A DNA stretch of 64,000 nucleotides. Origin: Pseudoxanthomonas jiangsuensis. GTDB taxonomy: Bacteria; Pseudomonadota; Gammaproteobacteria; Xanthomonadales; Xanthomonadaceae. The position numbers were made by a program, and so were the translations under genes. The stretch spans positions 57,588-121,587 of the forward strand of contig NZ_PDWL01000011.1 of the NCBI RefSeq assembly GCF_010093185.1, given 5' to 3'. Below are positions 1-9,165 of the stretch, in pieces (the first letter of the stretch is position 1; each line of letters opens with the position of its first letter). Under the pieces are notes generated by a model that searched no databases, was not told where the DNA came from, and was given only the letters and a program-made list of their open reading frames with translations.

Positions 1-262
1 GTCGCATGCCTGACGTCGGCCTTCGAACAGAGAGATGAATGCACTTGCATCGACCCAGCTGCCCGCTTGCCCGCCCGCTTGCGAGGGCTGCGCGCTGCTG
101 CCTTCTATGTGGCAATGACCATCATTCATCAGTCGAGGGCCTTGAGCGGCGCCGATGCGGTTCCCTCCAGGTCACCTGGTATCGTCAGGGTGCCTTCTTG
201 CCGAAGCCAGTCACCAGAGGCAGTCTGCTTGCTTGAAATTTCCAGCAAGCATGAGGACACCC
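1..262. other. Gene-free left edge of the window
   Basis: No convincing gene is seen. Short open frames exist on the + strand, but they are arginine/cysteine/proline-rich, resemble no family I know, and lack a ribosome binding site. The stretch probably holds the promoter and leader of the flavin reductase gene that follows, ending in a 24-bp palindrome annotated separately. Confidence 0.6.
227..250. promoter_or_regulatory. Near-perfect 24-bp palindrome just upstream of the flavin reductase gene
   Basis: The left half reads GCTTGCTTGAAA and the right half TTTCCAGCAAGC. The two halves are reverse complements except at one symmetric pair (234/243). It ends 12 bases before the preferred GTG start at 263 and directly abuts an alternative ATG at 251, so a bound dimeric repressor would block transcription or initiation. 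No regulator gene sits beside it in the window. An RNA hairpin masking the start is an alternative reading. Confidence 0.5.
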
Positions 263-844
263 GTGGCAGCTAAACCTCGCATCGCTCTTATTATCGGCTC
301 GACCCGGCCCAGCCGCTTTGCCGACACGCCAGCCCAATGGATGTTGAAGCAAGCACAAGCTCGGGATGATATGGACGTGGAACTAATTGACCTCCGTGAC
401 CACCCCTTGCCCTTCTTCGATGAGGTCTCATCCAACCTCTACGTGCCCAGCCAGAACCCGGAAGCGATCCGTTGGCAGCAGAAGGTAGGCCAGTACGATG
501 GCTATATCTTTGTCGTCGCTGAATACAATCACTCGATCACCGGCGTACTCAAGAATGCGCTTGATCAGGCCTACAACGAATGGGTTCGCAAGCCATTCAC
601 TGCCATTGCCTATGGCGGTACGGGTGGAGCACGAGCTCTGGAGCACTTGCGCGGCATTGGTATCGAGCTGCAGATGGTCTCGACCAAGTCAGCTGTCCAT
701 ATCGGCGGCGGCGACTTCTTCTCGATCCATCCCTTCATGGGGAATCAGCCAATCGAAACCATCGAGGCAAATTTGACCGCGTCCGCGACTGCGGCACTCG
801 ATGAACTCGCTTGGTGGGCGAAAGCAACGATGGCAGCACGCTGA
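263..844 (+). CDS. NADPH-dependent FMN reductase family protein
   Basis: About 193 residues, the normal size of the flavodoxin-like NADPH:FMN reductase family, soluble enzymes that use NAD(P)H to reduce flavin or quinones. Seen: the phosphate-binding GSTRPSRF near residue 12, and AEYNHSITGVLKNALD near residues 86-101, the family's PEYNxSxxGxLKNALD flavin-binding signature. The GTG at 263 is preferred because GAGGA lies five bases upstream. An in-frame ATG at 251 has no such site and abuts a palindrome. It is followed after 54 bases by an SDR gene on the same strand. It might supply reduced flavin or detoxify quinones for the catabolic genes nearby, but that is inference. Confidence 0.85.
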   Translation: MAAKPRIALIIGSTRPSRFADTPAQWMLKQAQARDDMDVELIDLRDHPLPFFDEVSSNLYVPSQNPEAIRWQQKVGQYDGYIFVVAEYNHSITGVLKNALDQAYNEWVRKPFTAIAYGGTGGARALEHLRGIGIELQMVSTKSAVHIGGGDFFSIHPFMGNQPIETIEANLTASATAALDELAWWAKATMAAR

Positions 845-898
845 ATCACCGCCTGAAGCCCAGATTCCACATGATGTTCTTGCTGGAACAGTAATCAC

Positions 899-1618
899 AT
901 GACCAAAGTCATCGCAATCTTCGGGGCCGGCACCGGTCTTGCTGCGTCTGTGGCGCGACAGTACGGCCGGAATGGTTACGCCGTCGCGCTGGTGGCACGC
1001 AACGCCGACAAGCTACGGTCTCTCGCCGATTCTTTCAGCTCCGACGGCATCGAAACCGATACATTCATTGCAGACGTGTCGGAGTCCGGCGCCGTCGAAG
1101 ACGCCATTTCGGCAATCCGTGGAAAATTTGGACGGATCGACGCTATCTATTACGCCCCAAATGGGCTGGACTCCTTCACGCCCGCAAACCAGTTGACTCC
1201 AAAGATCCTCCAGCCGTTGATTGACCTGTATTTTTACGGCCTTCTGAATGTTGTCAGTGCGGTCCTGCCCGAATTTCGTGCCCGAGGCGAAGGCGTCATT
1301 CTTTCAGCCTTTGGAGGGTCCGCTCAGTCTGGCTTTGCGTTCATGAGCGGCATAGGGCCGGCGATGTCGGCGGCCAGGAATTATCTCCAGTCGCTCCAAC
1401 GTGAGCTCGTTTCGGAGAACATTGGCGTCGGCTTCGTAACGATTACCGCGATTGTTCAGAACAGCGCCTATCATCAAGGCATGTTAGCTGCAGGTGGCAA
1501 GACTGGCCTGCCGGATGACATGGCCTTCCCCGTGGTTGATCCCGATCATCTTGCCGCCCTGCTAGACGACGCTCTGAGGGATCCCTCACGCGTCGAAGCC
1601 AGCTATCCGGCGACCTGA
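899..1618 (+). CDS. Divergent SDR-family oxidoreductase lacking the YxxxK catalytic pair
   Basis: 239 residues with a Rossmann fold: the glycine motif GAGTGLAASVA is at residues 9-19, and the rest matches the short-chain dehydrogenase fold (ADVSE, then a fold-typical helix ending RNYLQSLQRELV). Where a classical SDR has Tyr-x-x-x-Lys this protein reads GPAMSAARNY, so neither catalytic residue is visible, and NNAG is replaced by YAPNG. It may be an atypical reductase or a non-catalytic NAD(P)-binding protein. It lies 54 bases after the flavin reductase gene on the same strand, probably cotranscribed. The substrate is unknown. Confidence 0.75.
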   Translation: MTKVIAIFGAGTGLAASVARQYGRNGYAVALVARNADKLRSLADSFSSDGIETDTFIADVSESGAVEDAISAIRGKFGRIDAIYYAPNGLDSFTPANQLTPKILQPLIDLYFYGLLNVVSAVLPEFRARGEGVILSAFGGSAQSGFAFMSGIGPAMSAARNYLQSLQRELVSENIGVGFVTITAIVQNSAYHQGMLAAGGKTGLPDDMAFPVVDPDHLAALLDDALRDPSRVEASYPAT

Positions 1619-1648
1619 TCGAGAAAGGCCACTCTTGAGATCATGACG

Positions 1649-1677
1649 AGCCGTCGGCCGCCTGAGGGCGGTCGGCT
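1649..1677 (+). terminator. Possible terminator hairpin after the SDR gene
   Basis: A GC-rich imperfect stem, AGCCG...CGGCCGCC with TGAG loop and GGCGGTCGGCT, starts about 30 bases after the stop codon at 1618. There is no clear U run, so it is weak as an intrinsic terminator. Confidence 0.3.
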
Positions 1678-1999
1678 GCTCGCGTCATTGCCTTGCTCCA
1701 GGAAGACCGATCGCGCGTTGGAAATCGCCGCGTTCTTGTGTCGAAGGCAACGTGCTGACTGGCAAGCGGCTGCGCCGTCAATTCTGGGGCGGGGAAGGAT
1801 CAACGCTGGGATGTAGGGGACTGGGTGGTGCGCCGCAGGCTAGCCCTGGGTTCCAGGGTTGACGACACATCCTCGCCCCAGCACCCGCAGCAACGATAGG
1901 ACCTACGCCTCTGAAGGTCGGGCCACAATTTGCTTCGTGACAAGTCGTAGCAGCAGCTTTGACAGCATGCAGCGTGGGTAGAACGAAGATGCCCTGATC

Positions 2000-2019
2000 C
2001 CCGCTTTCCCGAGAGCGGG
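2000..2019. terminator. Stem-loop downstream of the - strand SDR gene
   Basis: CCCGCTTTC followed by CC and GAGAGCGGG forms a nine-pair stem (one wobble) about 90 bases beyond the stop of the - strand gene ending at 2107. Hairpins of this kind are also common as dispersed intergenic repeats in xanthomonads. No second copy was noticed in this window. Confidence 0.3.
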
Positions 2020-2106
2020 CATTGACCAGAATAGAGCCCAATGCATTGTCCGTGGTGGCGGTGGGGCTTGTTGCGATCGCCCCACCCACGCACTGCCGCC
2101 TCGATC

Positions 2107-2856
2107 CTATTCGCCAAATTTGATGATGGCGCCGCCGTCCATGACCAGATGCGCTCCGGTGGCGTACGAACTGTCCTCTGATGCCAGGAACATGACGGCC
2201 TTTGTAATTTCGATGGGCTTTGCAATGCGTCCCAGCGGAATGGTCTGCTTGAGGGCCGCCATCAGCTCCTTGACGTCGTCTTGCATCGTCATGGGCGTTT
2301 CTACAGCGCCCGGACAGATGGAGTTGACCCTGATGCCCAGCGGCGCCCATTCCTGTGCCGCCAGTTCGGTCATGCCCCTTACTGCGAACTTCGACGCCGA
2401 GTAAGCAACGCCGCCTTTCGAGGTCTTGATGCCCGCGATGGAGGCAATGTTGACCACTGAAGGGCTTCTTCCTCTCTTCAGCAACTCGAACGTGTGCGTG
2501 AGTCCCAAGAAGACGGAGACCTGGTTGATGTCGACCACTTTCATGTAGGTCTCCAGGCTCATCTTGCCGATAGGCTGCTGGATGGCGACGCCTGCGTTGT
2601 TGACCAAGACGTCCAGCCTTCCGTAGGCCTCATCGATCAGCGCGACTAGGCTCTTCCAGTCTTCTTCTTTGGTCACGTCCTGCCTGACGAACCGAGCCCT
2701 GCCGTCCAGTTCGATCTCCAACTGCTTGCCTTCGTCCTCGGAAATATCCGTGAAGAATACGAAAGCACCTTCTCTCACAAACTCCTGGACGTGGGCCCTT
2801 CCCATGCCTCTCGACGCTCCGGTGACGACGACTACTTTGTCCTTGAACCTATCCAT
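2107..2856 (-). CDS. Classical SDR-family NAD(P)-dependent alcohol/ketone oxidoreductase
   Basis: 249 residues, standard for classical short-chain dehydrogenases. Seen: the cofactor motif TGASRGMGRAH near residue 13, NNAGVA near residue 87, the active-site Tyr-Lys in YSASKFAV near residue 152, and the C-terminal GAHLVMDGG. An acidic residue in TDISEDEG after the second strand suggests an NAD(H) preference. Related proteins are often annotated 3-alpha-hydroxysteroid or cyclohexanol dehydrogenases, but the substrate cannot be read from the sequence. It has its own AGG-containing ribosome site. It stands alone on the - strand and may belong to the catabolic functions nearby. Confidence 0.9.
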   Translation of the reverse strand: MDRFKDKVVVVTGASRGMGRAHVQEFVREGAFVFFTDISEDEGKQLEIELDGRARFVRQDVTKEEDWKSLVALIDEAYGRLDVLVNNAGVAIQQPIGKMSLETYMKVVDINQVSVFLGLTHTFELLKRGRSPSVVNIASIAGIKTSKGGVAYSASKFAVRGMTELAAQEWAPLGIRVNSICPGAVETPMTMQDDVKELMAALKQTIPLGRIAKPIEITKAVMFLASEDSSYATGAHLVMDGGAIIKFGE

Positions 2857-3255
2857 TGCACACCTGCCTTTCAGTGGTTGTTGAAGTGTTCTCGAGGGAG
2901 TGGCCTGGTCACCCTGCTCTCGTCAAGCGAAAAACAGCGGACCGATCATGCAAGAACGCTGCTCGCAATACAGGATTCCGTGTCCGTACTCGGCTCGGAC
3001 GTACCGCATCTGCGCGACTTGCCCATCACGTACTACTTCATGCCCACCTCCGGCAGGAGCACAGAGAGACGCGAGCTCCGCATCTCGGAGCTCGAGAAGC
3101 TGATGGAGCAGACCGACCATCGCGCACCCAAGACGAAACAGATGGCGCGTGGCAAGCCCCTCACTACGCCGGCGCTCATCTGGAGCCCGGCTCATTGCGG
3201 GAACTTGGCTGTTCCTGCCGATGCCCTTGAATGGAGCTATGAACTGCGGGCAAAT
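2857..3255. other. 399-base gap, no gene recognised
   Basis: A + strand frame stays open from 2791 to 3603 across this gap and contains a locally protein-like stretch (residues reading DLPITYYFMPTSG and ELRISELEKLMEQTD), but it overlaps the SDR and PagL genes antisense and has no ribosome site. It could be the remnant of a lost gene. I cannot assign a family. The end near 2857 should contain the promoter of the - strand SDR gene. Confidence 0.35.
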
Positions 3256-3816
3256 CTAGTTCCAACGTTTTGCATAGCGCACTTGCAGAAAGTTCTCGCC
3301 GGGGTTGGGTCTTTCAATGCGTGCGTTGGAGTAATGCGCGATACGCAACGTCAGCTCGCTTGTCCCGTCCACCCCTATGTGGCGTCCTATCCCAGCATGG
3401 GTGCCGAAGTTGAAGGTCGTGCTGAAGCGCTTCTTCTCTGGGTGGTACTTGGGAAAGATAGCGTTTGCACCGGTTCCGAAATCGACGAACCAGCGATCGC
3501 CCCACGCGGCCGGATGGAATCTGAAAGCTGGTGTCAGGCCAACAACGGTGCTGTCCTCGCGCTTCGTCATCCATCGTCCCACCTCGACCTGCCACTGGCC
3601 TGACAGTCGGCCACTGTTGAAGGTCTTGCTCCAGTTCCAATCCTTGTGTAACCCGAGGGATAGCGCATTGCTTCCTTCCGAGTAGCCGATCTGCGAGAAG
3701 ACTGCCGTCGCGGGCTCTTCTGCCATGGCGACGCTTCCCAGACATAAGGCCAGCACGCCGAGGAACACGCGCGCCATTGAGTGAGTCGAGGCGCGATGGG
3801 GGCGGATCATGGTCAT
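3256..3816 (-). CDS. pagL: Lipid A 3-O-deacylase (PagL) family outer-membrane protein
   Basis: About 186 residues with an N-terminal signal (MARVFLGVLALCLGSVAMA then EEPAT). PagL enzymes are eight-strand outer-membrane barrels that remove the 3-O acyl chain of lipid A. The catalytic region is visible near the C-terminus, HYSNARIERPNPG, matching the His-Ser of the family's H-x-S-N motif, and the protein ends in an aromatic-rich strand (RYAKRWN). Alternating strands such as RWFVDFGTGANAIF fit a barrel. The start at 3816 is preferred for the GGAAC upstream; 3828 is also open. It is a single gene between unrelated neighbours and may help envelope adaptation to hydrophobic or toxic compounds. Confidence 0.85.
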   Translation of the reverse strand: MTMIRPHRASTHSMARVFLGVLALCLGSVAMAEEPATAVFSQIGYSEGSNALSLGLHKDWNWSKTFNSGRLSGQWQVEVGRWMTKREDSTVVGLTPAFRFHPAAWGDRWFVDFGTGANAIFPKYHPEKKRFSTTFNFGTHAGIGRHIGVDGTSELTLRIAHYSNARIERPNPGENFLQVRYAKRWN

Positions 3817-3908
3817 GTTCAGTTCCATTTCTCGGAGTACTTACAGTGCGGAACGACGTATCGCTTTCCGTCGCACCCGATAGCCGAAGTGCGCCGTGAC
3901 AACTACTT

Positions 3909-4571
3909 TCATGAGGTACGGATTGGCTGTCGTTCCGGCGCATGCCCCTTGGCGAAGAGACGGGATATCATCGCGGCATGGATCAGCTGCGCGTCCGCCG
4001 ACATGGGCAGCGACGCGCTCAGCAACACGCTTAGCGTCGGCCCGCCCAAGACGAGGCCGAGGAACTGCGACGCGCTTTCTTCCGGCGCCGGAACATGCAA
4101 CTCGCCTTTCCGGTCGGCCTCGCTCAACACCTGGCAAATGACGTTGCGGTAGGGCAGGACGATCTCTTCCCAAAAGGTCCGCCCCGCATGCGGGGCGGAA
4201 GGCATCGGCACGATCAACATGCGATAGAAGCCTCGCGTCTGCGGCTGCAGCGCAAGGCCCAGCAGCCGGGTTGCGATGGCGTTCAACTGCGCTTCCGCAC
4301 CCAGAGTGGACGTGGGCACCAGATCCTTCGATGAAGGAAACTCGCGCAGGAGATGCGCTATCGCCGCCACGTACAAGTCATGCTTGCATCCGAACTTCGC
4401 GTAGACCGTTGCCTTGGTCACGCCCGCGACCGACGCGATTTGGTCGACGCTCGCGCCATCGAAACCAAGGCGGGTGAACTGGCGGCACGCCGCTTCAAGC
4501 ACTGCCGCCGACGTCCCCCGATCCCTGTAGTTTCCGCGACGGCGACCTTCGCTGGGTCTCGTGTCGTTCAT
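3909..4571 (-). CDS. TetR/AcrR family regulator downstream of the RND efflux genes
   Basis: 220 residues. The N-terminal helix-turn-helix spans about residues 22-70 (VLEAACRQFTRLGFDGASV then IASVAGVTKATVYAKF), typical TetR; the C-terminal ligand domain is alpha-helical and resembles the AefR-type subgroup. It lies on the same strand as the RND permease, 105 bases after its stop and behind a hairpin, so it may be read through from the efflux operon or have its own promoter. With the divergent TetR at 9.2 kb this makes two TetR proteins flanking one efflux pair. Its ligand is unknown. Confidence 0.85.
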   Translation of the reverse strand: MNDTRPSEGRRRGNYRDRGTSAAVLEAACRQFTRLGFDGASVDQIASVAGVTKATVYAKFGCKHDLYVAAIAHLLREFPSSKDLVPTSTLGAEAQLNAIATRLLGLALQPQTRGFYRMLIVPMPSAPHAGRTFWEEIVLPYRNVICQVLSEADRKGELHVPAPEESASQFLGLVLGGPTLSVLLSASLPMSADAQLIHAAMISRLFAKGHAPERQPIRTS

Positions 4572-4636
4572 GCTCGCCCCTCCACCCGCTAAGCACAGTC
4601 CACCGCCCGCAATCGGCGGGCCTGTCCACGAAGCAA

Positions 4637-4654
4637 TCCGGCGGCGACGCCGGA
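4637..4654 (-). terminator. Hairpin after the RND permease gene
   Basis: TCCGGCG, loop GCGA, CGCCGGA form a perfect seven-pair stem about 23 bases beyond the permease stop on the - strand, followed in that direction by TTGCTTCG. It is a plausible weak intrinsic terminator or attenuator separating the permease from the TetR gene. Confidence 0.4.
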
Positions 4655-4676
4655 CCCGGCGTCATCCCGCGGAGCA

Positions 4677-7600
4677 TCAGGCCTCGCCCTCTCTTCCCGG
4701 CTGATCATGCGTCTGACGCTTGAACACGCGCTGCACGATGACAAAGAACAGGGGGATGAAGAACACGCCCAACAACGTGCCGACGATCATTCCGCCAAGC
4801 ACGCCGGTACCGATGGCTTGCTGTGCGCCGGAACCGGCACCAGAGGCGATGGCCAGCGGCAGCACGCCCAAACCGAAGGCCAGCGACGTCATGATGATCG
4901 GACGCAGGCGGTCGCGCACCGCATGCATCGTCGCCTCGATCAGGCCGGTGCCCTTCTCAAGGTTTTCCTTGGCGAACTCCACGATCAGGATCGCGTTCTT
5001 CGACGTCAGTCCCACCGTGGTAAGCATGGCCACCTGGAAGTAGATGTCGCGCTCCATGCCGCGGAACGTGTTGGCCAGCACCGCACCCAGGATGCCCAGC
5101 GGCGCCACCAACAGCACGGCCGTCGGCACGGTCCAGCTCTCGTAGAGCGCGGCCAGGCACAGGAACACGATCAACAGCGACAAGGTGTACAGCAGCGGCG
5201 TTTGAGAGCCTGCCTGCCGCTCCTGGTAGGACAGCGCCGTCCACTCGATCTCGAAGCCCGGGGGCAGCGCACTGGCGATGCGCTCGATCTCGTTCATGGC
5301 ATCGCCGGACGCCACGCCCGGGGCAGGCTCGCCCTGGATTTCCATCGCCGACACGCCGTTGTAACGCTCCAGGCGCGGCGAACCGTAATCCCAGCGCGTG
5401 CTGGCGAATGCACTGAATGGCACCATCTCGCCCTTGGCATTCTTCACCGACCACGCCTGGAAGTCCTCGGGCGCCATGCGGAAGTCCGCATCCGACTGCA
5501 GGTAGACGCGCTTGACCCGGCCACGATCGATGAAGTCATCGATGTAACGGCTGCCCCACGCGGTCGACAGGGTGCTGTTGATCGCGCCGATCGACAAGCC
5601 GAGTGCGCTGGCGCGCGCAACGTCCACGTCCACGCGCAACTGCGGCGTGTCTTCCTGGCCGTTCGGGCGCACGTTCGCCAGCAGCCCGCTTTGGCCGGCC
5701 GCGCCGAGCAACTGGTTGCGTGCCGCCAGCAAGGCCTCGTGACCCTGACTGCCGGCGTCCTTCAGGAAGAAGGTATAGCCCGAACCGATGCCCAGTTCCG
5801 GCATCGCCGGCGGCGGGAACGCGAAGATGAAGGCGTCCTTGATCTGGCCCAGCGCCATCATCGCGCGGCCGGTCACCGGACCGACGCCCTGGTCAGGGTT
5901 GCGCTCCTTCCAGTCCTTGAGCTTGACGAAGGCCATGCCCGCGTTCTGGCCCATGCCCGCGAAGCTGAAGCCATGCACCGAGAACACCGATTCGATCGCA
6001 TCGGCCTCGTTCTCCATGAAGTGGCGTTCCAGCTTGTCGATCGCCTCCAGCGTGCGCTCCTGGGTGGCACCCACCGGCGTCTGCACCAGCGCCATCAGCA
6101 CGCCCTGGTCCTCGTTGGGGAGGAACGCGGTGGGCAAGCGAATGAAGAGAACGCCCATCACCGCGAACAGCACGGCGGTAATGCCCATGAAGCGCCACGG
6201 CCGCGCGATGATGCCGCGCACGCCGCGCTGGTAATGACCGCTCGAACGCTCGAACCCACGGTTGAACCAACCGAAGAAGCGGCCCATCGGCCCGCGCGCG
6301 ACATGGTGCTCACCCTTCTTCAGCGGTTTGAGCACCGTAGCGCATAGCGCCGGCGTCAGCACGATCGCCACCAGCACCGACAACGCCATCGCCGACACGA
6401 TGGTCGCCGAGAACTGCCGGTAGATGACGCCGGTCGCCCCGCTCATGAAGGCCATGGGCACGAAAACCGCCGACAGCACCAGGCCGATGCCGACCAGCGC
6501 GCCGGTGATCTGATCCATGGACTTGCGAGTGGCCTCGCGGGGCGACAGTCCTTCCTCGGACATGATGCGCTCGACGTTCTCCACCACCACGATGGCGTCG
6601 TCGACCAGCAGGCCGATCGCCAGCACCATCGCGAACATGGTCAGCATGTTGATCGAGAAACCCAGTGCGGCGAGCACGCCGAACGTACCCAGCAGCACGA
6701 CCGGTACCGCGATGGTCGGGATCAGTGTTGCACGGAAGTTCTGCAGGAACAGGTACATCACCAGGAACACCAGCACGATCGCCTCGACCAGGGTCTTGAC
6801 CACGCCCTTGATCGATACGCGCACGAAGGGGGTGGTGTCGTAGGGCAACACGGCCTCCAGTCCGGCGGGGAAGTTGGCCTTCATGTCCTCCAGCGCCGCG
6901 CTGACGCCTTCGGCCGTTGCAAGCGCATTGGCGCCCGTCGCCAGGGTGATCGCGATGCCGGTGGAAGGCTTGCCGTTGTAACGGGTGGAGAACTCATAGC
7001 TTTCCGCGCCCAGTTCCACGCGCGCCACGTCGCGCAGGCGCAGTTCGCTGCCGTCGACGTTGGAACGCAGCAGGATGTTGCGGAACTGTTCCGGCGTCTG
7101 CAGGCGATCCTGTGCATTGATCGTGGCGTTGAGCTGCTGCCCCTTGACCGACGGTGCGCCGCCCAGCTGACCGATCGCCACTTGCGCGTTCTGCGCCGTG
7201 ATCGCGGCGGCGACCTCATCGACGGACAGCTGGTAGGTGTGCAGCTTGTTGGGGTCCAGCCAGATGCGCATGGCGTACTTGCCGCCGAACACCTGAATGT
7301 TGCCCACGCCGGACACGCGACTGAGTGGGTCGACGACGTTCGACCCCACGTAGTCGGCGATGTCGGTGGCGTTCATGCTGCCATCCTTCGACACGAAACC
7401 GATGACCTGCAGGAATCCGCTGCCGGCCTTGGCGACGTTGACACCCTGCTGCTGCACCACTTGCGGCAGCAAGGGCATGGCCAACTGCAGCTTGTTCTGC
7501 ACCTGCACCTGCGCGATGTCGGGATCGGTGCCGCTCTGGAAGGTCAGTTTGATCGTGGCCATGCCGTTGGCCGAACTATTGGACGAGAAGTAGATCAGAC

Positions 7601-7820
7601 CGTCCAGGCCCTTCATGTTCTGCTCGATGATCTGCGTCACCGAGTCTTCCACGACCTTGGCTGAAGCGCCGGGATAGGTCGCCTGGATCTCGACCGACGG
7701 CGGTGCGACCTCCGGATACATCGAGATGGGAAGCTGGAACACGGCCAGGGCGCCGGCCAGCATGATGATGATGGCGATCACCCACGCGAAGATGGGTCGA
7801 TCAATGAAGTAGCGCGCCAT
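4677..7820 (-). CDS. RND multidrug efflux permease (AcrB/MexB/SmeE-like, HAE1)
   Basis: 1047 residues, full length for hydrophobe/amphiphile efflux-1 pumps, which export drugs, solvents and aromatics from the inner membrane and periplasm using the proton gradient. It starts [16 protein letters not shown] (first membrane helix) as AcrB does. Seen: the proton-relay aspartate pair in [15 protein letters not shown] near residue 407, and the lysine in [11 protein letters not shown] near residue 935. The gene follows the membrane-fusion gene by 12 bases. The most similar system I know is SmeDE of Stenotrophomonas. Unusually, no outer-membrane factor gene follows. Expression should be controlled by the 24-bp operator at 9166-9189. 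Confidence 0.95.
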   Translation of the reverse strand: MARYFIDRPIFAWVIAIIIMLAGALAVFQLPISMYPEVAPPSVEIQATYPGASAKVVEDSVTQIIEQNMKGLDGLIYFSSNSSANGMATIKLTFQSGTDPDIAQVQVQNKLQLAMPLLPQVVQQQGVNVAKAGSGFLQVIGFVSKDGSMNATDIADYVGSNVVDPLSRVSGVGNIQVFGGKYAMRIWLDPNKLHTYQLSVDEVAAAITAQNAQVAIGQLGGAPSVKGQQLNATINAQDRLQTPEQFRNILLRSNVDGSELRLRDVARVELGAESYEFSTRYNGKPSTGIAITLATGANALATAEGVSAALEDMKANFPAGLEAVLPYDTTPFVRVSIKGVVKTLVEAIVLVFLVMYLFLQNFRATLIPTIAVPVVLLGTFGVLAALGFSINMLTMFAMVLAIGLLVDDAIVVVENVERIMSEEGLSPREATRKSMDQITGALVGIGLVLSAVFVPMAFMSGATGVIYRQFSATIVSAMALSVLVAIVLTPALCATVLKPLKKGEHHVARGPMGRFFGWFNRGFERSSGHYQRGVRGIIARPWRFMGITAVLFAVMGVLFIRLPTAFLPNEDQGVLMALVQTPVGATQERTLEAIDKLERHFMENEADAIESVFSVHGFSFAGMGQNAGMAFVKLKDWKERNPDQGVGPVTGRAMMALGQIKDAFIFAFPPPAMPELGIGSGYTFFLKDAGSQGHEALLAARNQLLGAAGQSGLLANVRPNGQEDTPQLRVDVDVARASALGLSIGAINSTLSTAWGSRYIDDFIDRGRVKRVYLQSDADFRMAPEDFQAWSVKNAKGEMVPFSAFASTRWDYGSPRLERYNGVSAMEIQGEPAPGVASGDAMNEIERIASALPPGFEIEWTALSYQERQAGSQTPLLYTLSLLIVFLCLAALYESWTVPTAVLLVAPLGILGAVLANTFRGMERDIYFQVAMLTTVGLTSKNAILIVEFAKENLEKGTGLIEATMHAVRDRLRPIIMTSLAFGLGVLPLAIASGAGSGAQQAIGTGVLGGMIVGTLLGVFFIPLFFVIVQRVFKRQTHDQPGREGEA

Positions 7821-7832
7821 GAAATTCTCCGC

Positions 7833-9005
7833 TTACTGCTGGGCGGCAGCGGGGGCCGGAGCCGCCGGCTTGGCGGGGGCCGCCCCTGCTTCGGTGGCCT
7901 CCACGGGCATGCCCGGCTGGATCTTCTGCAGGCCTTCGACGACCACGCGGTCGCCGACACTCAGCCCTTCCTCGACCAGCCACTTGTCGCCCACGGTCCG
8001 GCTGACCTTGACCGGCCGCACTTCGATCTTGCTGTCCTTGCCGACCACCATCGCGCTGGTATTGCCCTTGGGGTCGCGGGCGATACCCTGCATCGGCACC
8101 AAGATCGCGTTGTCGCGCACACCGCCACCGACCACGGCGCGGACGTACATGCCCGGCATCAGGACGTGTTCGGGATTGGCCACTTTCACCCGCAACGCGT
8201 AGCTGCCCGTGGTCGGATCGACGCTGACTTCCGAGAACTCCAGCGCGCCCTTGTGCGCAAACTCGCTACCATCATCGAGCAGGATGGTCACCGGCAGCCC
8301 CTGGTTGTCCTGCAGCCGTCCATTGGCGAGGTCACGCCGCATCTGCAGCAACTCGCTGGCGGACTGGGTGAGATCCACGTAGATCGGATCCAGCTGCTGG
8401 ACGGTCGCCAGCGCCTCGGCCTGGCCCGCGTTGACCAGTGCACCCTGCGTCACGGTGGACTTGCCGACGCGCCCGCTGATGGGCGCGGTGATGCGCGCAT
8501 ACCCCAGCGTGACGTTGGCCGCATCCAGCGACGCGCGGGCGGCACCTACATCCGCTTCGGCCTGCTTGAGGGTAGCGATCGCGGTCTCGTTGTCCTGGGT
8601 ACTGACCGCCTGGACCTTGGCCAGTTCGCCGATCCGGCGAGTGCTCAAGCGTGCCGCGTGCAGCGTCGCCTCGGCGCGCGCCAACTGCGCACGGGCGCTG
8701 TTGGCCTGCGCGCGGTAGCTGGCGTCATCCAACTGGTAGAGGGCCTGCCCGGCCACGACCTGGCCGCCTTCCGAGAACAGCCGCTTGGCGACGATACCGT
8801 TGACCTGCGGGCGTACCTCCGCGATGAGGAAGGCATTGGTACGACCAGGCAGCTCATGGGTAAGGCCAACCCGCTCAGCCTTGAGTGTCGCTACCGTGAC
8901 GTGGCCTCCCCCCGGAGGCGCGGCAGGCGCACCGTCACCGCAAGCGGACAGGGTCAGAGCGATGGTCAGGGACAGTGCAAGCAGCGAGGGGGCGTGTCGG
9001 AGCAT
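7833..9005 (-). CDS. RND efflux periplasmic adaptor (membrane fusion) lipoprotein
   Basis: 390 residues. The N-terminus MLRHAPSLLALSLTIALTLSACGDG is a lipoprotein signal with lipobox LSAC, so the mature adaptor is anchored in the inner membrane. Body: lipoyl half GRTNAFLIAEVRPQVNG near residue 60, a coiled-coil hairpin around residues 100-165 (RAQLARAEATLHAARLS), second lipoyl half RITAPISGRVGKS near residue 170, then beta-barrel and membrane-proximal domains. It bridges the RND permease to an outer-membrane channel. The frame is open for another 440 bases upstream across the divergent promoter, but the lipobox fixes the start at 9005. It is first in the operon with the permease. Confidence 0.93.
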   Translation of the reverse strand: MLRHAPSLLALSLTIALTLSACGDGAPAAPPGGGHVTVATLKAERVGLTHELPGRTNAFLIAEVRPQVNGIVAKRLFSEGGQVVAGQALYQLDDASYRAQANSARAQLARAEATLHAARLSTRRIGELAKVQAVSTQDNETAIATLKQAEADVGAARASLDAANVTLGYARITAPISGRVGKSTVTQGALVNAGQAEALATVQQLDPIYVDLTQSASELLQMRRDLANGRLQDNQGLPVTILLDDGSEFAHKGALEFSEVSVDPTTGSYALRVKVANPEHVLMPGMYVRAVVGGGVRDNAILVPMQGIARDPKGNTSAMVVGKDSKIEVRPVKVSRTVGDKWLVEEGLSVGDRVVVEGLQKIQPGMPVEATEAGAAPAKPAAPAPAAAQQ

Positions 9006-9165
9006 GGCAGTGAGGACTTGAGTTGGAGCGAAGGAGGCAGACCTGTCGCTGGGCCTCGCGGGATCGAACAGACGAGACTCATGGGACGAGGTAACGGAGG
9101 CCAAACCGGACCAGGGCGATAGCGCACGGGCGAACGCACCAGCCGGATGCTGACCAAGGCCAATA

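Larger units (their letters stand above)
1619..2106. other. Intergenic stretch with several hairpins, no gene supported
   Basis: This 488-base gap separates convergent genes. It contains three self-complementary elements: 1649-1677, 1844-1858 (CCCTGG-GTT-CCAGGG) and 2000-2019. Open frames on the - strand here run into the SDR gene in another frame, carry no recognisable domain and look accidental. I see no transposase remnant that I can name. Confidence 0.5.

Noticed and set aside
39..273. Two short + strand frames at the left edge
   Set aside because: No ribosome site, unusual composition, and they overlap each other in different frames.
1800..2100. Possible insertion sequence remnant near the hairpins
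   Set aside because: No transposase motif, no terminal repeats and no target duplication could be found.
4707..6347. A 546-codon open frame antisense to the RND permease gene
   Set aside because: It is rich in His, Arg and Gln and mirrors the codon pattern of the permease on the other strand. No domain or ribosome site is seen.
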